A stretch of DNA of 64,000 bases, from the NCBI GenBank assembly GCA_001643675.2, contig LSRY02000002.1, forward strand, positions 1,529,501 to 1,593,500, written 5' to 3'. The stretch's first letter is position 1; each line of letters begins with the position of its first letter. A program made the position numbers and the translations under genes. This document shows, one piece after another, positions 56,436 through 64,000 of the stretch. Under the pieces are notes generated by a model, which was not told the origin of the DNA, made no database searches, and was given only the letters and a program-made list of their open reading frames with translations. Source of the DNA: Monocercomonoides exilis. Taxonomy: Eukaryota; Preaxostyla; Oxymonadida; Polymastigidae.

Positions 56436-59400
56436 TCAAACTGCCTTTCTTCTTGAAAAAGAGATAGGCTGGTTGAATCTCCAATACACAACAGGTTTTT
56501 TCTTCGGAGGGTGGAATTGCACACGTTTGTGGATTTCTTCTCCTTCACGGCAGTAATTTGCTCTTTTTTGCCTGAAAATGGAAATTCTTTTCTTCAGAGA
56601 AGAAAGAGCAGAGGGAAAGAAACAAACACAAAATGGCAGCATTTGTGGAGTGGCTGTGTAGCGACGCTTGAGGATGACAGAGAGAGGAATGTGAAAAGAG
56701 GAATTAGAGGAAGAAGAAGTCGAAGAGGAAGATAGTGGTGATGATAATGGCAGGTCTAAAATATCAATCTGATTTGACTGAGTCTTTTGCATGGTATTTA
56801 TACATGTTCTGTCATATTGGTAATTAAATGAAGAGTTCCCTGGTTTTTCCAATCGAACCTGGCGAACCAAGAAATCATCGTCATTTGAGCAGAATTCTTG
56901 TTGAAGCAGTGTCCTTTCAGTGCAGGCAGCAGGGCGAAGCGGATGAGGCACAACGAAAAAGGCCTCCAGTGAAAAGGATGGCTGAGGGAAATCGATTGAA
57001 GAGGTTGATGATGACGGTGGCTTTGGGGAAGAGAGGAGATTATGATAATGATGAGAAATATTTAGGTGAGATGATAAAGAGGAAGATAAGGGAAGGGAAG
57101 AGAGCATATTTGTGGGCGTAGATGATGAACTGAAATGATAAAGTGAATCTCTTTTTGACATGGATTTTGAGTGGAAATGCAAGCTGTTATTTTGAAATGT
57201 ATTCTTCAAAGAAGAAGTTGGTGATGATAATGATGATGAAGATAAGAGCAACAATGAAGATAATTGATTGGAGCTCAGCAAATTTGAATTCGATGAAACA
57301 TCTGTCAATGTGGATGAAATAGGGGAATAAAGCTGATCGTCTTCTTTCTCTTCAAAAGAAGACATAAAATAGCCGCTCTGTGACAATGTCATTTTTTCAG
57401 TGTTATTTTCACTCATTCTATCTTCGTAATCAACTTCTTGAACATTCTCATTCTCTTTCCCATCTTCTATCCCATTCTTCTCTTTCTCTTCTCTTCTCAT
57501 TTTTTTCTTCCATTTTGCTTCTGCTTTGACTGAGGCATCCCAGCGATCCCGCTGCAAATCAGACATTTGTCTGTAATTCTGCTCTCTTTCAATCCTTTCC
57601 ATGCTTTTCTGATACAACTTCACCAATTTGTCCTTTTCCTTCAATCTCTCCTCCAAAGTCGATTTTTTCCCTTTGAAAAACTCATCTTCTTCGCTTCCTT
57701 CAATGTTGCTACAACTTTTTTCATTCATCAAAATGCTGCTTGATTTGTATTCTCCCTCTGCTCCTATCTGTTCTCTATCAACCTCATCGCATTCTTCAAT
57801 CATTCTTTTCAATTCTTCCAATGTGACTCTCACAATTCTCCTCTCCTTCTTTCTTTCACTTTCGTTTGCACCTGTTGCATTATCTTTTCCTCCTCTTCCT
57901 CCTTTTCCTCCTTTTCCTCCTCTTCCTCCTCTTCCTCCTCTTCCTCCTCCTCGTCTTTCTTCTTCTTCTTCTTCTTCTTCTTCATTCAGAACATCCCCTT
58001 TCCTCACGTATTCTTCCTCCTCCTTTTCCCACATCCTCCTTCTCTCCTCGTCTTTCGCCAGCTCATTCTTCACAAAATAGCCAAACAGCTTCGCAAACGA
58101 ATGAGCTTCTCTGATCTGATTTCTGGTCATGTTGATTCTGTGTTTGACTTGCTTAGCTGCCAAAAGCCTTTCATCTTCTTCCATCTTTTGTGCATCTTCA
58201 TCGATATCTTCTTCTTCTTCATTCGGTTTCTCTTCCTTACTCATTTCATCTGTGTTATCTCCTTCACCTTCACTTCCCCCTCTCCTCTTCAATCTTCCTT
58301 CCTCCATCTTCCTCCTCTCCTTCTCTTCCTTCATCAGAAGCGATTCCTCCTGTGCCTTCCAGTCAGACAGCAGCTGTGCCCTGCGCAGTTCGTGCAGTGC
58401 AGATTCTCTCTTCCCATCTTTCAGCACAACATCCACATCACACGCATGCTGCTTCTTCTCTTTCACAAGAAGAACAGGCACCGCGCTTCCAATTGCGTTT
58501 CCATCGTATTCGGATTCGGATTCGGATTCGGATTCGGATTCGGATTCTGCTTCTGCTTCTTTCGCAGCTGTGAAGTTCTTCTCTTTCTCATCACTGCCCT
58601 CAGCTGTAGCTTTGGTGTTAGCAGAGGAAAAAGAGAATTCGGGTGAAGCTGTTTGAGTCGATGTGCTTGATACAGTTAAACAGAAATATGTATCCAAAAT
58701 TTCTTTCTTTTTCTCGCGCAAATAAGCTTGACGATCTAAGGGATTAAACACATCCGATAGAGAACAAGGAGAAGAAGGAGTAGACTTTCCAGAAGCATTC
58801 GAAACGTTATTCCTTTGTTCGCCAGCGAATAGCATCGAAGAAGCCTGCAGCTGCTGAGACATTTCCTTTCGATGTTCTTTTGTCTGTGTTGATAGCTTCT
58901 CTCCCATTCTTTCATTCGCTTTGCAGATGTTTTGTTTTGCAAGCAAGCATTTTTTACCTGTGGCTATCTTCATTTTATCTGATTGCATTTCGCATTCATT
59001 AATAAATTCTACTAATAATCGCAGTGATCAAAAAGAATTGCACACCTCCATTTGTTTCTACAACATTAGTCGAATTCTTATTTTTTATTTGTGAAAATGT
59101 TCTTCCAACAATAGTCTTAGATAGCTTTTTTATAGAAGCAGGAAAATGATAATATTCTTTTGATTCTTTCATTGGGGAAAGTTTCCAACTTTCATCGCAA
59201 GGAATGAAATCTTTACACATATCATGCATAAAAAACGGTGACTCATCGGAAACAGAATTACAAGAAGTCGTAAGAGGAAAGTTCGAACATTTTGTTATTA
59301 CAAAATTGCAGGACGTATAATGATCAAAAGTACTTGTTGCTGGAGCAATTGCATTTTGATTAAAAAGATGAGAACCTGGTAGAGTAGCATTATCGAAATA

Positions 59401-59828
59401 TTTTTCAGATTGCAAATGAGAAACTGGAGTGTTTAAAAATCCTTTGTTGAAAGATTCTTTTTCAGAATATCCGGAAAAGTCAACTGAAAACGGAAAAGAA
59501 GATATTGAAGAAGTTATTTTAGCAACTGATGATTGAAGTTCTTTTTCCATATCGAGTTCTGAGTCAAGTTGTTTCAAAATGTTCGCTTCTTTTTCGATAA
59601 ACGGAATGTCAATTGCATTTTCGGAGTAGGCGCAATCTTTAAGATTATTAAAATATTTTGAAAAAAATTTCTCACTTTTTTGATTCAATAAATTTTTGCT
59701 TTCGCTCTGATAAATAAAAATGAATGTTTAGTTCAAAGTGTAAAGAATGTTCACTTTTTGAAACTTCAAAAGCATAATCAGCGAACCTGATCATTTACAT
59801 CTCCTTGTTGGATGTAAAATTCAATCAT
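56436..59828 (-). CDS. Unidentified charged, Ser-rich, coiled-coil protein, three exons, 1092 aa
   Basis: Exons 59828-59787, 59706-59046 and 59011-56436 join in frame; introns are 80 and 34 bp. The tiny first exon encodes MIEFYIQQGDVNDQ. The N-terminal third is non-repetitive (CAYSENAIDIPFIEKEANIL, DESPFFMHDMCKDF). The middle is Lys/Glu-rich with probable coiled coils (FAKLFGYFVKNELAKDEERR, LKEKDKLVKLYQKSMERIER, WDASVKAEAKWKKKMRREEK), a Ser-Glu repeat from a GAATCC hexanucleotide near 58504-58545, and a Gly/Arg run (GGRGGRGGRGGKGGKGG) near 57900-57950. The C-terminal part is Ser-rich, then has a compact conserved-looking end (FCVCFFPSALSSLKKRISIF). No signal peptide or membrane segment. I do not recognise the family. 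Intron 2 is supported because it joins two frames end to end. Confidence 0.6.
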
Positions 59829-59954
59829 TCCATTGCACAATTAAAAAAGAATTAGAGTTAAAGTTAAATATGGGTTATTTAAAAAACAATGAAGATGGGT
59901 TTCGGATATATTTTGAATTTATGGAATAGATCTGAATAGAAAGAATTTGTAAAG
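59829..59954. promoter_or_regulatory. 126-bp divergent promoter interval
   Basis: It lies between the divergent start codons of the minus-strand coiled-coil gene and the saposin-like gene. It is AT-rich with no recognisable motif. Confidence 0.4.
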
Positions 59955-60338
59955 ATGTTCGCTTTGTTACTCGTTTCGATCCTGTCAAAGGCTTTTGCAT
60001 ATACTGAATACTATGAGGAAGAGGAGTTCCCAGATTATGAATCATACGAAATTGATGATTCTGAATTCGAAGATCTGGATGATGATGATGAAGAACTCGA
60101 TGAAGATGGAATTCCAATCGTATGCGGATTATGCAAGTGGTTGGTTGGAAAAGCAATTGAATATGCATATGGCAAAACAAACAAACAAATCACAAACTGG
60201 TTATGGTCACAATGCGACAAACACCCAACCTGGGCTCACAAATGCCGTGATGTTGTTCCAGTTGTTATCCAGGTTATTTACATGATTGTTAAGAAATTCG
60301 GACCTCCACTCATTTGCGGTGCTGTGCATTTGTGTTAA
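59955..60338 (+). CDS. Secreted saposin B-type (amoebapore-like) small protein, 127 aa
   Basis: A signal peptide (MFALLLVSILSKAFAY) is followed by a ~35-residue acidic pro-segment (Asp/Glu/Tyr-rich) and a C-terminal domain of ~75 residues. That domain has the six-cysteine saposin pattern: IPIVCGLCKW, WSQC, AHKC, then LICGAVHLC. The mature part is Lys-rich and amphipathic (VVIQVIYMIVKKFG), opposite in charge to the pro-segment, as in stored antimicrobial peptides. Family members bind lipids; amoebapore-type ones permeabilise membranes in the phagosome of protists. Activity here is inference: the His and charged positions that set pH dependence were not compared. Single exon. Confident as a saposin-like protein, less so as a pore former. 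Confidence 0.85.
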   Translation: MFALLLVSILSKAFAYTEYYEEEEFPDYESYEIDDSEFEDLDDDDEELDEDGIPIVCGLCKWLVGKAIEYAYGKTNKQITNWLWSQCDKHPTWAHKCRDVVPVVIQVIYMIVKKFGPPLICGAVHLC

Positions 60339-60941
60339 AAAGGAGATTTCTCCTTTGGAGAACAAAAGAGTTTTTTTAAATTCTTCTGAGTGATTCATCG
60401 AGATTATTCTAGTTTTGTTTATTTTTTTGATATTTTTATTTTATAATTCGAAAGAATAGAGTTCATTCTTTCTGTGTATCTGTTTTGAGCTTTTGCAATT
60501 GAAATCTTAAAGATAAACTGTTTAATGTGCCTCAAAAATTGTTATTATTAAAAGTAACAACAAAAAAAAGTGTACAAAATATTAAAAGATTTGAGTAATC
60601 AAGTAATTAATGAAATGAACATTTTCAACTACTTTGAAAAGATATATACATTTCATGTTGAAGAATCAAAATATAATTCTAAATGAAATTCCAAAGCGGG
60701 TTTGTAATACGAATTGCTTTATATAGTATCATTCTCAATTGAAACAATCACAAAAAGAAATGAATAATTTTTTCCATTTATTACAAAATAAGTGAATTTG
60801 TGTTTTTGTCATCCAAATCACAATTTATTTGATAGCAAGACCTCTTGACATTTATGATTTTTTTTGTTTTCTCATGATTTTAAATTTGTCAAATTGTTTT
60901 GATCTATCCCTTGATAAATAGGTTTGAAATTTTTGACAAAC
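60339..60941. other. AT-rich intergenic region
   Basis: This ~600-bp stretch lies between the saposin-like gene and the large right-end gene. No coding, RNA or repeat feature is supported. It must hold the 3' end of one gene and the promoter of the next. Confidence 0.45.
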
Positions 60942-63900
60942 ATGGAAGAATCCGTGAGTGTTTCATTCCTTGAAAAGTTTGTATTCGCGAAGGACGAAAA
61001 GGAGCGAGATGTAGCTCTTGAAGTTCTGCCTGCAAATTCTTCGGAGCATCTGTATTATGCAATTTTGAGGGAACAATTGAAAAGTCCGGAGCATTCCACA
61101 GCAGAAGAAGAAAAGCTGTTGGAAAAGCTTGCAAATAAACTAGGAAAAAATAGTTCTCTCGTATCTCAACTGAAATTGAGGCGAAATTTGATATCTTTTG
61201 GAAAGATGAACAAAGCGTCTCAAAAAGAATTATTGCAATATCTCCGGGATGATATTTTGCATAAGGATTTTACAAGTGTGCAACGACGTGTAGGAGCACG
61301 GGATGAACCTAGAGACGAGACTGCGTTGCCGACTGTGCTGAATGAGGGCGAAGTTAACTTTGGAAATGTACTGAAAGAAGTTGAAAAACGGCCCCACATG
61401 CTTAATAATCTTACATCAGAGGGAATGCTAAAAGTGGATGCCAAAAAGCTTGAGACGTATGATCTTCAGAAATTCATCAATAATCTGCCATCAGGCTCAT
61501 ATCCTGGGCTTTTGGACCTGATAAAGCTATATCTTTCAAAGCCAAACACGCACCTGTCCGATTTGTCTGTTGGTTTGACTTTTGATCAATTGCAGAAATT
61601 GGGAGATGAAAAGCCAGAATTACGCAACAACCAACATTGGGTGGAGATGATGCTAGTGCGAATGGTCCCAGAGGTAGATGTTGTATGGGAAACAGATAAA
61701 ATTGCTCAAGATAAATATTTTGAGAGGATATGGAACATGGCATGTCAATTGAACGACACTGCGCTTTGGATGGGAGCTTCGCTGATGGAGGTATGTGTGG
61801 TTCATGATTGGCTAAGTGGGCAACCGAATTTGGGTAGATTTTTGAATCTTCTGATGTGCCCGAGACGGGATGTTAGTTTTTGTAAATTGTGGAGAAATAT
61901 GAGCAACTCATATAGAAATGAATGTCGAGTTGACACGTATTGGCTAGAGAAAATTGGAGCGCCAAGGGCTGAATTACAATGGATGGGACAAAATGGGAGC
62001 ACAGAACTGATCAGGAAGGAGGTGATTTATTTCATCGCACAAGGCGTGAATGAGCAGAAATTCCAGACGTACATCGAAGAAACGGAATTGCGAAGATTAG
62101 TAACGGAGGCGAAGCTGACGAACGGGAAAATGGATGTGAGTAAAGTTGGAGCAAAGGATGCCGACGAGTATTTTGTTCGGCGGCTAACGGAAAAGACAGA
62201 GCTCACGTTTGCAGACAACAACCAGACTTACTTTGGCTTTGGAAGCGAAGCTGAAGAGATTCCGTCGCTAAACGTTGTAGTGAAGAATGTGAAGGAGGTG
62301 CGCTTGCAAGTGTTTGAGGTAAATACTCAGGCATTCTACTCGTTGATGCATCGAGAAGTAGATGCAGGAATGGAGCTTGACGGATTGGTGGCGAACTACG
62401 AACGATTGCTTGATTTTTCCGCATATGCACCGGTTATCCGTCATACAGAGCGAATAGACCTACCTTCACTTGTGTTGGACCGAAAGGGGGAGAAAGGGGA
62501 AGAAGAAGATGAAGACGAGGACGAAGTTGAGCGGGGAGAAGGAGAGCGGGTGCAAAAGAGAGGAGTGTTTGTGGTTGTTCTGTCTGGAGGCGGATTGACG
62601 AGCCGTGCTTTGATTCGAAAGGGGGGCTTAAGAATGATGTGGCGATGCATTGCAGATGGACAGGCAGTGACTGTGCTGGACGAACTGAATATGCCTTTGC
62701 CACGGAGTCGAGTGGCAGTGTGGGTGGATGGAAAGAAACACAGCGCAAGCACTACTCCAAAGAAGCATCCGGCTTTGGAGCCATGCGAGATATTGGTACC
62801 TTATGCAACTGGCAGTGGTGCAGGGATAAAGCAGGTGATCGTAGAAGATTTGGCGGACGAGTTCTGCATGCTGGTTAATGGATTTGAGCATAAATCGGAG
62901 GAGTACGAGTTTGGGTGTGGCATCTACATTGATCGTGAGGAGCTCATCCGTCATGCCGACGCTCACATCCTACTGCGCCCTCAACTGCTTTGCTGTGGAG
63001 TACCTGCATCAGTTGGAATGGTGCGTGGAGTATCAGTGAAGGTGACATCAACAACGGTGGAGGGAATTGATGTGACCCGGCAGTATGCAGGTCTGCAGTT
63101 TGTAGATGGAGAGTTGGCGTGCGTGGAATATACAGTTCCTGAGATGTTGTCCAAGGTGCAGGTACAGGTGAACGGGGTTGTTGCAGTACACTCAGACTTA
63201 GGACGGACTGTGCCAGTATCAAGTGAAAAGACATTTACAGTGAACACTATCGATAACACACGGGAGATTATAGCAGCAGCTCTGGTGCGAACAACGAAAG
63301 ATCAGAAGGGAAAGAATGAACAACCAGGATATGTACTGCGTGTATTCGGAAAAAGTGGAGAGAGAATGAAGCATCATCCAGTCTCATTCAAGTTCTTCTG
63401 GCGGTATATGTTCAGTGGATCTAATTGCTATACGGCTGGAATGCGATTAATGACAGACAAAAATGGAGAGATTATGCTAGGCTCTTTGAAGGATGTGAGT
63501 GCTTTTGAGATAACGATGGGCTCAGGAGATGGAACGAATGAAACAAGCCAGCTGTTTGGTTTGGAAGGTCACGGTATAGTGCCAATGCCGATGCATCTTC
63601 AAGCACGTAGCCATCGAGTGGTGAGTTATGCAGGACAAGAACTAGAAGTACCTCTGGAAATGGGCTGTGCTGAAGGGACTGAGGAAAGCTTTGGAATCAA
63701 AATAAAAGAGAATGCAAGGAAAGGAAATCGCATGGCTGAAAATGGCTTGGTATCCCTGACCCAAATGGGAGGACCAAATGCGTCAGTGCCATTGCAGGAT
63801 GTGAGTGACCAGATGGTGTTTAGAGAAGGCAAAGCAGTTCTGTCTGCAAATTTATCGAGTGGAGAATACGAGATGTTTGAATGGCAGACTGGACTGACAA

Positions 63901-64000
63901 CAATCATATCGCTGATTGAACCTCGCAAGACCTGTGCAAATAATGAGATAAAAGAAAAGCACGAAAAAAGTGGTAGCAAAATATCGGACGCTGAAATAAA
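60942..64000 (+). CDS. Very large cytosolic protein, alpha-macroglobulin-like domains suspected (5' part; runs off window)
   Basis: The frame is open without interruption from the ATG at 60942 to the right edge (1019 codons). It has no signal peptide and almost no homopolymer runs, only one short acidic stretch near residue 520. GC content by eye is clearly higher than in neighbouring genes. The N-terminal part is helical (FLEKFVFAKDEKERDVALEV, LRRNLISFGKMN). From ~460 the sequence turns beta-rich with immunoglobulin-like segments: LQVFEVNTQAFYSLMHREVD, MELDGLVANYERLLDF, RGVFVVVLSGGGLTSRALIR, VTVLDELNMPLP, CGIYIDREEL, VSVKVTSTTVEGIDVTRQY. I recall a similar order of motifs in very large uncharacterised bacterial and protist proteins resembling the MG domains of alpha-2-macroglobulin. 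That is memory, not a search. Any thioester region would lie beyond the window. Confidence 0.7.
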   Translation, partial: MEESVSVSFLEKFVFAKDEKERDVALEVLPANSSEHLYYAILREQLKSPEHSTAEEEKLLEKLANKLGKNSSLVSQLKLRRNLISFGKMNKASQKELLQYLRDDILHKDFTSVQRRVGARDEPRDETALPTVLNEGEVNFGNVLKEVEKRPHMLNNLTSEGMLKVDAKKLETYDLQKFINNLPSGSYPGLLDLIKLYLSKPNTHLSDLSVGLTFDQLQKLGDEKPELRNNQHWVEMMLVRMVPEVDVVWETDKIAQDKYFERIWNMACQLNDTALWMGASLMEVCVVHDWLSGQPNLGRFLNLLMCPRRDVSFCKLWRNMSNSYRNECRVDTYWLEKIGAPRAELQWMGQNGSTELIRKEVIYFIAQGVNEQKFQTYIEETELRRLVTEAKLTNGKMDVSKVGAKDADEYFVRRLTEKTELTFADNNQTYFGFGSEAEEIPSLNVVVKNVKEVRLQVFEVNTQAFYSLMHREVDAGMELDGLVANYERLLDFSAYAPVIRHTERIDLPSLVLDRKGEKGEEEDEDEDEVERGEGERVQKRGVFVVVLSGGGLTSRALIRKGGLRMMWRCIADGQAVTVLDELNMPLPRSRVAVWVDGKKHSASTTPKKHPALEPCEILVPYATGSGAGIKQVIVEDLADEFCMLVNGFEHKSEEYEFGCGIYIDREELIRHADAHILLRPQLLCCGVPASVGMVRGVSVKVTSTTVEGIDVTRQYAGLQFVDGELACVEYTVPEMLSKVQVQVNGVVAVHSDLGRTVPVSSEKTFTVNTIDNTREIIAAALVRTTKDQKGKNEQPGYVLRVFGKSGERMKHHPVSFKFFWRYMFSGSNCYTAGMRLMTDKNGEIMLGSLKDVSAFEITMGSGDGTNETSQLFGLEGHGIVPMPMHLQARSHRVVSYAGQELEVPLEMGCAEGTEESFGIKIKENARKGNRMAENGLVSLTQMGGPNASVPLQDVSDQMVFREGKAVLSANLSSGEYEMFEWQTGLTTIISLIEPRKTCANNEIKEKHEKSGSKISDAEI

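Noticed and set aside
1-64000. CRISPR arrays, rRNA genes, prokaryotic operons
   Set aside because: Nothing in the window has direct repeats with unique spacers, rRNA-like sequence or ribosome-binding sites; gene structure is eukaryotic.

Overview
The window is nuclear DNA from a unicellular eukaryote. Intergenic DNA is very AT-rich, protein genes lie on both strands, and spliceosomal introns can be placed by reading frame. Many introns are tiny (33, 34, 41 and 50 bp). The standard stop codons are used. Nearly every large protein, whatever its function, carries long Ser runs (plus Glu/Lys, Pro or Gln runs). A membrane-anchored beta-helix protein, a saposin-like peptide, a cathepsin B-like protease and standard code with small introns would suit an anaerobic flagellate such as an oxymonad/Preaxostyla-type metamonad. 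That assignment is inference only.

Layout, left to right: a 3' gene fragment of unknown function (1-1858). An AT-rich gap holds two repeat elements, including a 397-bp inverted-repeat element with TA flanks (3086-3482). A multi-exon gene for a secretory-pathway multi-pass membrane protein follows (3768-6952). A huge ZGRF1-like superfamily 1 helicase lies on the minus strand (7269-19643). Next come a protein with an N-terminal NTF2-like (G3BP-like) domain (20032-23748) and a type I membrane protein with a degenerate 5'-nucleotidase-type ectodomain (25081-28036). After a repeat-bearing gap come a TPM-domain membrane protein (minus, 30101-31802) and a cathepsin B-like protease (plus, 31835-33202), whose start codons are only 32 bp apart. 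Two small inverted-repeat elements follow (33458-33906).

The right half holds a CNOT10-like CCR4-NOT subunit (34232-39067), a 2.7-kb AT-rich gap, and a very large beta-helix transmembrane protein with a proline-rich tail (minus, 41813-50415). Then come a TRF4/PAPD5-like nucleotidyltransferase whose catalytic DxD is replaced by CxH (50516-55948), an unidentified charged/Ser-rich protein (minus, 56436-59828), a small saposin-like secreted protein (59955-60338), and the 5' part of a large gene without Ser runs that looks related to alpha-macroglobulin-like giant proteins (60942 to the right edge).

There is no operon. Several genes touch RNA metabolism (CNOT10-like, TRF4-like, G3BP-like), one touches DNA repair (ZGRF1-like), and several are secreted or surface proteins. 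The most interesting points are two apparent pseudoenzymes that keep their folds but lose key catalytic residues, giant low-complexity insertions between conserved helicase motifs, the near-overlapping divergent promoter of the TPM/cathepsin pair, the very small introns, and a set of short terminal-inverted-repeat elements. Exon boundaries were placed by eye from frame, GT/AG ends and protein similarity remembered from known families; no search was run.
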